Shown here in pieces: positions 37,928-46,362 of a DNA stretch of 64,000 nucleotides (its first letter is position 1; the number at the start of each line of letters is the position of its first letter). Both the position numbers and the translations under genes were made by a program. This stretch comes from Methylomonas sp. EFPC3 (lineage in GTDB: Bacteria; Pseudomonadota; Gammaproteobacteria; Methylococcales; Methylomonadaceae). Location of the stretch: positions 2,914,001-2,978,000 of the forward strand of contig NZ_CP116398.1 in assembly GCF_029643245.1 (NCBI RefSeq), given 5' to 3'. The notes beneath the pieces were generated by a model that made no database searches, was not told where the DNA came from, and saw only the letters and a list, made by a program, of their open reading frames with translations.

Positions 37928-38176
37928 CCCGTATGCCGCGCCGAGCACCGAAGCTTTTGAACGGAATAGCCCGAAGGGGTGCGGCATGGATGCCGCACGT
38001 TGACGAAGGGGCAGGAGCCCCTTTCGGCAACCCCGTTCAAAAGCTTCGGCGCGCAGGGAATAAGCGGAATCCGGGTGTCTTTTCTTTTGGATACTTTTCT
38101 TTGGACAAGCAAAGAAAAGTATCTCGCCCGTCAGTGCGAGAACCAACATTAAATCAAGCCGTCGCGCCAGCGACAC
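37928..38176 (-). repeat. Right copy of long imperfect inverted repeat
   Basis: Reverse-complement homologue of 36132-36323, about 55 bp longer. The additional part makes it a nested palindrome: CCGAAGCTTTTGAACGG near 37950 pairs with CCGTTCAAAAGCTTCGG near 38050, enclosing a GCGGCATGGATGCCGC hairpin. Together with the REP on each side it accounts for most of the gene-free stretch 37804-38236. Confidence 0.8.
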
Positions 38177-38191
38177 ACCTCAACTTCGATA

Positions 38192-38218
38192 GCCCTTCGA
38201 CAAGCTCAGGGCGAACGG
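38192..38218. repeat. Short REP palindrome at the 3' side of ugd
   Basis: GCCCTTCGACAAGCTCAGGG followed by CGAACGG. This resembles a dispersed palindromic unit common in proteobacterial genomes. It lies 19 bp beyond the ugd stop. Confidence 0.65.
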
Positions 38219-38236
38219 AATCCAAGAAAAAACTAA

Positions 38237-39556
38237 TCAACGCCCAATCGCGTAATACTGCAACCCAAACTGCTTAACCAACCTTGGTTCATACATATTC
38301 CGCCCGTCGAATATCACCTTGTCCTTTAACAAATGCCCCAAGTCATCAAAATCCGGGCTGCGAAATTGTTTCCATTCGGTAACGATGACCAGCGCGTCGG
38401 CATCGTTTAAGGTTTCATTCTGTTTCGCGCAATAAACCAAACCAGCCTTGTCGCCATAGATCCGCTGCGCTTCTTGCAGTGCTTCCGGATCGTAGGCCCG
38501 GACCACGGCGCCGGCATCGATCAATGCCTCCAGCAGTACCCGGCTAGGTGCTTCGCGCATGTCGTCGGTATTGGGTTTGAAGGCCAGGCCCCACAAGGCA
38601 AAGGTTTTGCCTTTGACGCCATCCGGGTAATGCGCGCTGATTTTTTCAAACAAGCGGTGTTTCTGCCGGTCGTTGACGTTTTCGACCGCACTCAGTAACT
38701 CGGCGTGATAGCCGTTGTCGCGGGCGGTGCGCTCCAGGGCTTTGACGTCTTTCGGAAAGCAGGAACCGCCGTAGCCGCAACCCGGATAGATAAAGCTATA
38801 ACCGATCCGGCTGTCGGAACCGATGCCGTGGCGCACCTGTTCGATGTCGGCACCCAGCCGCTCGGCTAGATTGGCCAGTTCGTTCATGAAGCTGATCTTG
38901 GTCGCCAGCATCGCGTTGGCGGCGTACTTGGTCAGTTCCGCAGAGCGGATGTCCATGGTAATGACCCGCTCGCGGCTGCGGTTGAACGGCGCGTATAGCG
39001 CTTTTAGCAGCTCGGCGGTCCGCGGGTTGTCGGTGCCGATGATGATGCGGTCGGGCTTCATGAAGTCGTCCAGTGCCGAGCCTTCCTTCAAAAACTCCGG
39101 ATTGGACACGACATCGAATTCCAAGCTTTGGCCGCGCTGGGCCAGCGCGTCGGCCACGGTCTGCTTCACTTTATCGGCAGTACCGACCGGCACAGTGGAT
39201 TTGTCGACGACGATTTTGTAATCGTTCATGTGTTCGGCAATGCTTTTCGCCACCGCCAACACGTATTTCAAATCGGCCGACCCATCCTCGTCCGGTGGAG
39301 TACCGACGGCGATGAATTGGAACAAACCGAAATCGACGGCTTCTTTGACGTCGGTGGTAAAGCTTAGCCGGCCGGCGGCAACATTATCCTTGACCATTTC
39401 GTCCAAACCGGGCTCGTAGATCGGGATAACGCCCTGTTTCAGCTGGTCGATTTTCCGTTGATCGACGTCCATGCACAGCACTTGATTACCCACTTCGGCC
39501 AAGCAGGCTCCCGTGACCAAACCGACGTATCCACTGCCAAATACCGTAATTTTCAT
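38237..39556 (-). CDS. ugd: UDP-glucose 6-dehydrogenase
   Basis: NAD-dependent enzyme that oxidises UDP-glucose to UDP-glucuronate, a precursor for capsule, exopolysaccharide or LPS. 439 aa. The Rossmann start is [21 protein letters not shown]. It has [29 protein letters not shown], and [14 protein letters not shown] with the catalytic Cys. The C-terminal domain has [16 protein letters not shown] and [11 protein letters not shown]. It is followed on the same strand by REP elements. The single-gene context near glycan functions fits surface polysaccharide synthesis. Confidence 0.95.
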   Translation of the reverse strand: MKITVFGSGYVGLVTGACLAEVGNQVLCMDVDQRKIDQLKQGVIPIYEPGLDEMVKDNVAAGRLSFTTDVKEAVDFGLFQFIAVGTPPDEDGSADLKYVLAVAKSIAEHMNDYKIVVDKSTVPVGTADKVKQTVADALAQRGQSLEFDVVSNPEFLKEGSALDDFMKPDRIIIGTDNPRTAELLKALYAPFNRSRERVITMDIRSAELTKYAANAMLATKISFMNELANLAERLGADIEQVRHGIGSDSRIGYSFIYPGCGYGGSCFPKDVKALERTARDNGYHAELLSAVENVNDRQKHRLFEKISAHYPDGVKGKTFALWGLAFKPNTDDMREAPSRVLLEALIDAGAVVRAYDPEALQEAQRIYGDKAGLVYCAKQNETLNDADALVIVTEWKQFRSPDFDDLGHLLKDKVIFDGRNMYEPRLVKQFGLQYYAIGR

Positions 39557-39584
39557 TGTTACACCTTGTAAGCTAATTGAAAGA

Positions 39585-40439
39585 TCATTGCTGTTTTAAC
39601 CGGTACAGCGCCGAGATATCCTCGTCGCCGTAACCCTCTGCCATTAGTTTGGCATAATCCGCCAGCGTTGCTGCCGTTAACGGACATGTCAGCCCAACCT
39701 GCGCCGCCATCCGTTCAGCGATGAGCAAATCCTTGTGATGCAGCGCCAACTTGAAACCCGGCGCGTATTGGTTGTTGGTCATGGTCTTGCCGCGATGTTG
39801 CAAAAACCAATTGCCGGCGGCCCCGCCCGCTATCACGTCTACAACCTTGTCTAGCGGCAATTGCTGCGCGGCGGCGAACGCCAAGGCTTCGGTCACGGCC
39901 TGATTGATGCCGGCGCACATGATTTGGTTAACCGCCTTGCAAGCCTGGCCGGCACTAACGCCGCCCATGTGTTCGATCCGCGCGGTCATCGCGGTCAATA
40001 CCGGCCGCACCCGCTCCAGTACTCCCGCGTCGCCGCCGACCATCATTGCCAAAGTGCCGTTTCTGGCGCCTTCTACGCCGCCGGATACCGGCGCGTCCAG
40101 AAATTCCGCTTGTTTTTCGCCAAGCTTTGCCGCCGCTATTCTCGCGGTCTCGCCACTGACCGTAGACATATCGACGATCACAGTCCCCGGCTTGACGCCG
40201 ATGCAAACGGCATCCACCACATCGAGTACGTCTTGGTCGGCCGACACGCAAATCATTATGACTTCGGCATTGCCAGCGAGCTGTTCTATGCTACCGCAAG
40301 CCTCCGCACCCGTTTCCGCCGCCAAGGCCGCAGCTTTCTCCACAGTTCGGTTATACACCGCAGCCAAATGACCGGCCTTGGCCAGATTGCGGGCCATGCC
40401 CAGCCCCATTGCCCCCAAACCGATAAATCCCGTTTTCAT
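39585..40439 (-). CDS. Beta-hydroxyacid dehydrogenase (tartronate semialdehyde reductase-like)
   Basis: A 284-aa NAD(P)-dependent oxidoreductase of the 3-hydroxyisobutyrate dehydrogenase family. The N-terminus has [20 protein letters not shown] (dinucleotide fold). [22 protein letters not shown] is the substrate-binding signature, and the catalytic Lys lies in [11 protein letters not shown]. The C-terminal helical domain ends SALYRL. The family includes GarR/GlxR and 2-hydroxy-3-oxopropionate reductases; the substrate is not decided by sequence. It lies 33 bp after speA and 28 bp before ugd on the same strand. Confidence 0.87.
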   Translation of the reverse strand: MKTGFIGLGAMGLGMARNLAKAGHLAAVYNRTVEKAAALAAETGAEACGSIEQLAGNAEVIMICVSADQDVLDVVDAVCIGVKPGTVIVDMSTVSGETARIAAAKLGEKQAEFLDAPVSGGVEGARNGTLAMMVGGDAGVLERVRPVLTAMTARIEHMGGVSAGQACKAVNQIMCAGINQAVTEALAFAAAQQLPLDKVVDVIAGGAAGNWFLQHRGKTMTNNQYAPGFKLALHHKDLLIAERMAAQVGLTCPLTAATLADYAKLMAEGYGDEDISALYRLKQQ

Positions 40440-40472
40440 CGTCTGCGCCCGTCCTGTGTCACTCTAAGGAAG

Positions 40473-42296
40473 CTATTTTTCCAAGTAGGTATAAGCGTTC
40501 AATCCGGCCGACAACTCCTGTTCGAAGCCGGCTTTCTGTTCTGCCGTCAACGCTGCGCCGTCCAGTTTACGCCGATAAGCCGCTTTCAGCGCCTCGGCAT
40601 CGATGTGCACGTAATCAAGCAACTCGCTGACATCTTCGCCTTCCATAAAATCGCTGAAGCGGTAACCACCGGCCGCCAGTTCGACGTTGACCGAGTGGGT
40701 ATCGCCGAACAGATTATGCATGTCGCCCAGGATTTCCTGATAGGCGCCGACCATGAAAAAACCGATCAAGTAATCTTCGTCATCGCCGATTGCGTGCAGC
40801 GCCAAGGTGTTGCTGATATTTTGCCGATCGACATACTGGTCGATCCTGCCGTCGGAATCGCAGGTCAAATCCTGCAATACCGCACGCCGGATTGGTTGCT
40901 CGTGTAAGCGGTGAATCGGCATGATCGGGAAGATCTGATCGATGCCCCAAATATCCGGCATCGACTGAAACAGCGAGAAATTGCAAAACACCTTGTCCGC
41001 CAGTTTTTCGTCGAGCTCCTGCAAAATTTCCCGATGATGGTGGTTATCCAGATTCAATTGCTCCTGAATCTGCTGACATAAACCAACGTAGCGCCGCTCA
41101 GCCGCAGCCAAATCGGCTAAATCGATATCCCCTTGCACGAAACGGGCGCGGGCTTCGGCCATGTCGAATTGAGCATTATGATACGCCTCGCTGACGTTAT
41201 CGAAATGCTTGGCAACCAAGCCGGCTCCCTGCAAACGCTCGACTTCGGTCACGTTGGTGATCAGTACTGCATGGTGGGCGGTAATGGCCCGGCCCGACTC
41301 GGTGATGATGTTGGGTTGCGGCAAATTGTGCTGTCGGCTGACCTCGGCGAAGGCGCGGACGATGTTATCGGCGTACTCGGACATGCTGTAGTTGATCGAA
41401 CATTCCCGCCGCGAGCCGCTGCCGTCGTAATCCACGCCCAAGCCGCCGCCGGCGTCCACTGTGCTGATTTCGGCACCGAGCCGACGCAATTGCAAATAAA
41501 ACTGGCCAGCTTCCTTCAAGGCCAATTTAATGTCGTGAATGTTGGCGATCTGCGAGCCCATATGAAAATGCATCAGTTGCAGGCAATCCAGCATCTGCGC
41601 CTGGCGCAAGTACTCAACCAACTGCAGCACTTCACTGGCATGCAAACCGAATTTGGACTTTTCGCCGCCGCTGTTTTGCCATTTGCCGGCGCTGATGGTC
41701 GACAGCCGCACCCGCAGACCTATCAACGGTTTGACCTGCAGTTTGGCCGCTTCTTCCAGGATCAATTCCAGCTCGGACGGCTTTTCGATGACGATGAACA
41801 CCGACAAACCCATCAGCTGGCCCATTAGCGCCATCCGGATGTAAAGCCTGTCCTTGTAACCGTTGCAGACGATGGTGCCGTTGGTTTTGGCTAAACCCAA
41901 AATCGCCAGCAACTCCGGCTTGCTACCGGCTTCCAGACCGATATTGTCGGCAGACAGGATGGCTTCCACCACGTTGCCCTGTTGGTTGACCTTGATCGGA
42001 TATACCGGCGTGTAATGTCCAGCGTAACCATGCGCAGTTCTGGCCTGGTCGAAAGCCTGCTGCAACCGGCGAATGCGGTCGGGCAGAATATCGGTGAAGC
42101 GTACCAGCACCGGCAGATTCAAGCCTTTACCGCGCAAGGCCTCGGCCACTTCGAACAGATCGATTTCCAACGGATTGTCGCTGCTTGGTTTGACGCAGAC
42201 ATGGCCGTGTTGGTTAATCGAAAAATAACCGTCGCCCCATTGTTGAATCGCGTAAAGCTGTTTTGCCTGTTCAATCGACCATGCTTGTGCCGGCAC
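40473..42296 (-). CDS. speA: Biosynthetic arginine decarboxylase
   Basis: PLP-dependent fold III decarboxylase converting arginine to agmatine for polyamine synthesis. 607 aa, close to the usual 630-660. It has YTPVYPIKVNQQGNVVEAIL with the PLP-binding lysine, GLEAGSKPELLAIL, KSKFGLHASEVLQLVEYL-like text, HFHMGSQIANI, DAGGGLGVDYDGS, and the C-terminal YQEILGDMHNLFGDTHSV with the second-subunit active-site residues. The GTG start is preceded by GGGGAAC. It is divergent from speE, so the first and last steps of a putrescine/spermidine route share one control region. Confidence 0.94.
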   Translation of the reverse strand: MPAQAWSIEQAKQLYAIQQWGDGYFSINQHGHVCVKPSSDNPLEIDLFEVAEALRGKGLNLPVLVRFTDILPDRIRRLQQAFDQARTAHGYAGHYTPVYPIKVNQQGNVVEAILSADNIGLEAGSKPELLAILGLAKTNGTIVCNGYKDRLYIRMALMGQLMGLSVFIVIEKPSELELILEEAAKLQVKPLIGLRVRLSTISAGKWQNSGGEKSKFGLHASEVLQLVEYLRQAQMLDCLQLMHFHMGSQIANIHDIKLALKEAGQFYLQLRRLGAEISTVDAGGGLGVDYDGSGSRRECSINYSMSEYADNIVRAFAEVSRQHNLPQPNIITESGRAITAHHAVLITNVTEVERLQGAGLVAKHFDNVSEAYHNAQFDMAEARARFVQGDIDLADLAAAERRYVGLCQQIQEQLNLDNHHHREILQELDEKLADKVFCNFSLFQSMPDIWGIDQIFPIMPIHRLHEQPIRRAVLQDLTCDSDGRIDQYVDRQNISNTLALHAIGDDEDYLIGFFMVGAYQEILGDMHNLFGDTHSVNVELAAGGYRFSDFMEGEDVSELLDYVHIDAEALKAAYRRKLDGAALTAEQKAGFEQELSAGLNAYTYLEK

Positions 42297-42338
42297 TCAG
42301 GTTCCCCGTACTGTCATATAGATGCAGGGATTCTAAAG

Positions 42339-42344
42339 TATAAT
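42339..42344 (+). promoter_or_regulatory. -10 box upstream of speE
   Basis: A perfect TATAAT lies 33 bp before the speE ATG, in the 81-bp divergent speA-speE spacer. No good -35 box at standard spacing is evident, so an activator or weak promoter is possible. Confidence 0.45.
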
Positions 42345-42377
42345 GCCTCGACTTTTATGACTTTTTGAGGACAACTC

Positions 42378-43463
42378 ATGCTCGACGCCACCTGGTTCAG
42401 CGAAGCGCAAGAGCCGTCAGGCTCCGCCTTTTCATTAAAAATCAAACGCAAATTGCACGAAGAGCAGTCGGAGTTTCAGTTTCTGGAAATCTACGAGACC
42501 GAACAATTCGGCAATTTGATGGTGATTGACGGTTGCACCATGGTTTCGACCCGGGACAATTTCTTCTACCACGAGATGATGAGTCACCCGGTATTGTTTA
42601 CCCACCCTGCCCCCAAAAACGTACTGATCATCGGCGGCGGCGACTGCGGTACGCTCCGCGAAGTGCTGAAACATCCAGGCGTCGAAAAAGCCGTGCAGAT
42701 CGACATCGACGAACGCGTCACCCGCTTGTCCGAAATTTATTTCCCGGAATTGTGCGAATCCAACCACGATCCACGGGCCGAGCTCAAATTCATCGACGGC
42801 ATCAAATGGGTGAAGGATGCAGCGCCTAACAGCGTGGACATCATTATCGTCGACAGTACCGATCCGGTAGGACCGGCGGCGGGCTTGTTCTGCGCCGACT
42901 TTTACAAGGACTGCTTCAGAGCCTTGACCGAAAACGGCATCGTCGTCCAACAAAGCGAATCGGCTTTGCTGCACATGCACATCCTGCGGGAAATGCGCGA
43001 CGAGATGCGGGCGGGCGGTTTTAACCATTACCAGACCGTGTTTTTCCCGCAATGCATCTATCCATCCGGCTGGTGGAGCGCAACCATGGCCGGCAAGAAC
43101 GCCTTCGCCGCGTTCCGCGAACAGGATGCAATCAACAAAGGTTTCGACACTGTGTACTACAACAGCGATATCCACAAAGCCAGTCTGGCGATGCCGGAGT
43201 TTTTTCAAAAAGGCTTTTGCATAAGGCCTTGGGTTGTGGCCGCGGAACAGCCCTGCGGCAACAGCCGATTTAAAAGCTCGCGGCTTGCGAGCAATCGGCC
43301 TATCTGCGACACTGGTCGCCGTATCAGCAGATCACGAATATTGACCATGCAAAACCGTTTTTGGCCGGCCTCCGCTACCCGCTGCAACCGATTGGGCCAA
43401 GCATGGAATTTTCGCCAATCAACGTTACCGGCCGCGGCGCCACCCCGCCGAATCAGGCAATGA
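42378..43463 (+). CDS. speE: Spermidine synthase, C-terminus apparently frameshifted
   Basis: Aminopropyltransferase that makes spermidine from putrescine and decarboxylated SAM. GAGG precedes the ATG. Residues 1-280 are typical: FLEIYETEQFGNLMVIDG, YHEMMSHPVLF, NVLIIGGGDCGTLREVLKHP, IIVDSTDPVGPA, and YYNSDIHKASLAMPEFF. After that point the frame runs on for about 80 residues of unrelated Arg-rich sequence. Removing one T from the T6 run at 43200-43205 would give ...EFFKKAFA and a stop at 43222-43224, the expected end of the family. So the true or ancestral gene is probably 42378-43224, and the tail an artefact of an indel or sequencing error. Confidence 0.9.
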   Translation: MLDATWFSEAQEPSGSAFSLKIKRKLHEEQSEFQFLEIYETEQFGNLMVIDGCTMVSTRDNFFYHEMMSHPVLFTHPAPKNVLIIGGGDCGTLREVLKHPGVEKAVQIDIDERVTRLSEIYFPELCESNHDPRAELKFIDGIKWVKDAAPNSVDIIIVDSTDPVGPAAGLFCADFYKDCFRALTENGIVVQQSESALLHMHILREMRDEMRAGGFNHYQTVFFPQCIYPSGWWSATMAGKNAFAAFREQDAINKGFDTVYYNSDIHKASLAMPEFFQKGFCIRPWVVAAEQPCGNSRFKSSRLASNRPICDTGRRISRSRILTMQNRFWPASATRCNRLGQAWNFRQSTLPAAAPPRRIRQ

Positions 43464-44371
43464 CCGCCCCTCCCGATCCCACACTAAACGCATTTTCGAA
43501 TACGCTGACCGGCAACCCCACCCAAACCGGCCGCGACGGCGCCGATTTGCAGCCTTACTTGGTGGTGCTGTCCGGCAGAGACCAAGGCAAACAATTCCCG
43601 CTGGCTGCCACCCGGCACGTTCTGGGCCGCGAGCTTAGCGCAGATATCGCGATCGCCGACCCGAAAATATCGCGCCGCCATTGCCTGCTTTCGCTAGACG
43701 GCAGACAGGTGCATCTGGAAGACCTTAACTCCACCAACGGCACCTTCGTCAACAACCGACGCATTACCCGCCATCTCGTGCAACTACTGGATCGAATCCG
43801 CATCGGCGACACTTACCTGAAAATCGATTACAAGTTACCGAACGAAGCGCTGTCGGAACAGGCGCTTTACGAAGCGGCCAACATCGATTCGATGACCCAG
43901 GTCTTGAACCGAAACGCTTTTATTTCCCGGGCCCAGCAGGAGTTTTCGTACTGCAAACGCAACCGGAGCCGGTTGACGGTGATGATGTGCGACGCCGACC
44001 ACTTCAAACTGACCAACGACAACTACGGCCATCTGGCCGGGGATCAGGTTCTACGCGATCTGGCGAAGATCCTGCAAGCGGAAATGCGCCGCGAAGATCT
44101 GCTAGCACGTTACGGCGGCGAGGAATTCATTATGCTCCTGCGGGAAATTTCCGCCGAAGCCGCGGTTGCGCTGGCGGAACGCATTCGAGTAACCGTGCTG
44201 CAACACTGCTTCCGCTACCAGAATTTCACGATCCCATCGACGCTGTCTATTGGCCTGTGTACCCGCCGGATCGATGGCACTATGGCGCTGGACGACATCA
44301 TCCGCACCGCCGACGACGCCTTGTATCTCGCCAAAAAAAACGGCCGTAACCGGGTGGAAATCGGCCCGTGA
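43403..44371 (+). CDS. FHA-GGDEF diguanylate cyclase
   Basis: Predicted cytoplasmic c-di-GMP synthase. An N-terminal FHA phosphothreonine-binding domain (about 45-130) has GRELSADIAIADPKISRRHC and LNSTNGTFVNN, with the Arg, Ser, His and Asn residues of the fold. A GGDEF domain follows. GGEEF at 238-242 is an active-site signature, and R229-x-x-D232 exactly five residues before it is the product-inhibition I-site. The ATG at 43403 is chosen; ATG 43460 and TTG 43361 are alternatives and none has a convincing ribosome site. No transmembrane segment. The FHA domain suggests control by a Ser/Thr kinase. Confidence 0.88.
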   Translation: MEFSPINVTGRGATPPNQAMTAPPDPTLNAFSNTLTGNPTQTGRDGADLQPYLVVLSGRDQGKQFPLAATRHVLGRELSADIAIADPKISRRHCLLSLDGRQVHLEDLNSTNGTFVNNRRITRHLVQLLDRIRIGDTYLKIDYKLPNEALSEQALYEAANIDSMTQVLNRNAFISRAQQEFSYCKRNRSRLTVMMCDADHFKLTNDNYGHLAGDQVLRDLAKILQAEMRREDLLARYGGEEFIMLLREISAEAAVALAERIRVTVLQHCFRYQNFTIPSTLSIGLCTRRIDGTMALDDIIRTADDALYLAKKNGRNRVEIGP

Positions 44372-44587
44372 CCCGCAACCAGTCCGCCCCTGCCTGAGCC
44401 GGCACCGCTCACTCCTTCAAAAAACGGCTTCGATCAGCCGCCGCAACCCGGCCAAACCGCCGCTCTTGAGGTTTGCAATTGTGCCCGGCATGGGTTAGTG
44501 TCTGAACGCCAATGTGTTCGGCATTCTACTGCTATGCTTATAGATGCTAACCGGAATCATCATTGCAACACCATGGGAGATACTACA

Positions 44588-44995
44588 ATGAAAAAAAACA
44601 AATTTGTCATCACCTGCCTCCTGACCGGCATGTTGCTGGCGCCGGCGGTCAATGCCGACGGCCATCAAAGCTACTTGTCCGGTTTCACCAGCAAAGTCAG
44701 CCAGGGCTTTTTTAATATGGCCGGCGGCATCCTCGAATTACCCAAAAATATCGTCAACATCAGCAGCGAACAAAACATCCTGCTGGGGATGAGTTGGGGT
44801 TTACTGCGCGGCGTAGCCCATACGGTTGACCGTACCTTGATCGGTGCGGTGGAATTTATCAGCGCCCCTATCCCTAGCGACGAGTTTATTTCCCCGGCTT
44901 ACCCTTGGGAGCGGTTTAGCGAGGATACCCGCTACTTCGGTCTGCATTTGCCCGGCTACTGGACCCATTACGGTCCTCTGGACGACGGCGAATAA
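44588..44995 (+). CDS. TIGR04073-like exosortase system-associated protein
   Basis: A 135-aa secreted or periplasmic protein. The signal peptide covers residues 1-23 (ending PAVNADG). The mature part has SKVSQGFFNMAGGILELPKNI and GLLRGVAHTVDRTLIGAVEF, matching my recollection of the TIGR04073 family that tracks with exosortase/PEP-CTERM systems; function unknown. GGAG lies 8 bases before the ATG at 44588. An earlier in-frame start at 44498 was rejected. Followed 33 bp later by an OmpA-like lipoprotein gene. Confidence 0.75.
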   Translation: MKKNKFVITCLLTGMLLAPAVNADGHQSYLSGFTSKVSQGFFNMAGGILELPKNIVNISSEQNILLGMSWGLLRGVAHTVDRTLIGAVEFISAPIPSDEFISPAYPWERFSEDTRYFGLHLPGYWTHYGPLDDGE

Positions 44996-45028
44996 GCTAA
45001 GCGCTAAGAGTTTAAGGAGAATACAACC

Positions 45029-45724
45029 ATGAAAAAACAATACATATATCTGCCTGCCGCGGCCATCGCCTTAACGCTGAGCGCTTGCAGCACGCCCAAG
45101 CAAGACACTTCCGCCCTGAAAGCCGAAATCGATGCGGCCATGGCCGGTCACTACGGCCAATCCATATTGCACGAGGAATTGGCGGAAGAAAACCTGGAAA
45201 CCGCCAACGAGATTCTGGAGCACTGGGAAAAGGGCTACTACTGGAATATCGACGAGAAACAAGCCGCGTTGGAAGCCGCTCATGCCGCAGCCCAGCATCG
45301 GTTGGAGTCCGAAAAAGAAATGTGTGCGTGGCTGACAGAGGTGCATTCACATAACCACCATCACGTGGAAACCATTCATGAAACCGTGGCCTATTTCAAA
45401 ACCGGTAGCCACGTGCCGTTCAAAACCAAGGAAGACACCATCAGCCATATCGGCCACTTTTTACACGACCACCCCGATGCCACAGCGACTGTCACCGCAT
45501 CTACCGACACCGTGGGTAAACCGGCCGCTAACCAAGCGTTATCGGAAAGAAGGGCCAAAACCGTTAGCGAAATGTTGATTAGCAATGGCGCCAGAGCCAC
45601 GCAATTGATCGTCAAAGCGATCGGCGAAGCGGGCGGCCCCGATAACACGGCGGACCAAAAGCACCGCGTCGCCGTGGTTATTTCCGCGCATCCTGATTAT
45701 ATCGACTGCCCTAAACTGAAATAA
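45029..45724 (+). CDS. OmpA-family lipoprotein
   Basis: A 231-aa lipoprotein. The lipobox is LSAC at residues 17-20 (signal peptidase II). A helical, Glu/Ala-rich region with a His-rich patch (SHNHHHVETIHE at about 110) precedes a C-terminal OmpA-like peptidoglycan-binding domain (PFKTKEDTISHIGHFL, NQALSERRAKTVSEML, DQKHRVAVVI). It probably anchors the outer membrane to murein. AAGGAG precedes the start. The His cluster may bind metal, which is a guess. Co-directional with the TIGR04073-like gene. Confidence 0.87.
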   Translation: MKKQYIYLPAAAIALTLSACSTPKQDTSALKAEIDAAMAGHYGQSILHEELAEENLETANEILEHWEKGYYWNIDEKQAALEAAHAAAQHRLESEKEMCAWLTEVHSHNHHHVETIHETVAYFKTGSHVPFKTKEDTISHIGHFLHDHPDATATVTASTDTVGKPAANQALSERRAKTVSEMLISNGARATQLIVKAIGEAGGPDNTADQKHRVAVVISAHPDYIDCPKLK

Positions 45725-45736
45725 CCAGCCAACCCG

Positions 45737-45761
45737 GCCCCGCCGTGTGGCACGGCGGGGC
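45737..45761. other. Strong hairpin between convergent genes
   Basis: GCCCCGCCGTG, loop TGG, CACGGCGGGGC: an 11-bp perfect stem, 13 bp after the OmpA-lipoprotein stop. No T-run follows in either direction, so it may be an mRNA-end stabiliser or a non-canonical terminator. Confidence 0.6.
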
Positions 45762-45770
45762 TGAATCTCG

Positions 45771-45974
45771 TCAAAACTCATCAGCCTGTTTTTTCTGTCG
45801 CTCGGCACTGTCGAACACCTGCCTTTCCGCCTGTTTGGCCTGCTGCAAAGCTTCGGCGGCGTTTTGTTGCGACCTGCCATTGGCCGATATGGTGTCCGAG
45901 GTCGATTCCGACTGCGGACCACTGCAAGCCGCCAGACAAGCGCCCAAATACAACACCGGCAACCTGGACTTCAT
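45771..45974 (-). CDS. Small lipoprotein
   Basis: A 67-aa predicted lipoprotein. MKSRLPVLYLGACLAAC forms the signal peptide with a lipobox ending at C17. The mature 50 residues are Gln/Ala/Lys/Ser-rich, helical (ALQQAKQAERQVFDSAERQ) and without a known domain. The ATG overlaps the ComFB-like gene's stop (ATGA, 45971-45974), so it is probably translated with it. The pattern resembles short murein-associated lipoproteins, but this is only a resemblance. Confidence 0.7.
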   Translation of the reverse strand: MKSRLPVLYLGACLAACSGPQSESTSDTISANGRSQQNAAEALQQAKQAERQVFDSAERQKKQADEF

Positions 45975-46252
45975 TCGGCCGATTCCCGATCGAGGCGCGG
46001 CCGGCTCAACACCTGTTGCATCGCTTGCTCGACCGCGGTTTCCACTGCAGCGACCATCTGCAAATAGTGCTCTTCGCTGACATTAATGCCTTTATCGATG
46101 GTATTGCGCACATAACACGGCGGCAATTTATTCAGTGCCAGACAAGCGACATCCTCTTGAAACGCCTGCCGGAAAGGCTCGTTAGATTGCTCGGCGAGTT
46201 TCCACAAGCGGTCGATGACCAACCGCTCATAGTAATTATTGATGTTCAGCAT
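45971..46252 (-). CDS. ComFB-like (late competence) protein
   Basis: A 93-aa protein with the ComFB family pattern: NYYERLVIDRLWKL, then VACLALNKLPPCYVRNTID and YLQMVAAVETAVEQAM. The family is named from Bacillus and its relatives are often near c-di-GMP or competence genes; I recall reports of nucleotide binding but cannot assert it here. GAGG precedes the ATG at 46252; an earlier start at 46312 was rejected. Two cysteines (CLALN and PPC) could bind metal. Coupled to the downstream mini-lipoprotein. Confidence 0.8.
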   Translation of the reverse strand: MLNINNYYERLVIDRLWKLAEQSNEPFRQAFQEDVACLALNKLPPCYVRNTIDKGINVSEEHYLQMVAAVETAVEQAMQQVLSRPRLDRESAE

Positions 46253-46362
46253 AATGGCCTCGTGGTCGGATGATCGGTAGCGGGATAAGCATAGCCGAGA
46301 ATCCGCCGCCACGAAGCCGGCCGGGCCGCAACCGTCGACGCGGCTGGGCCGGCGCCGCCAGG

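Noticed and set aside
37928-38176. Possible CRISPR array or tandem repeat array
   Set aside because: The repeats are inverted, imperfect and without spacers, and there are no cas genes.
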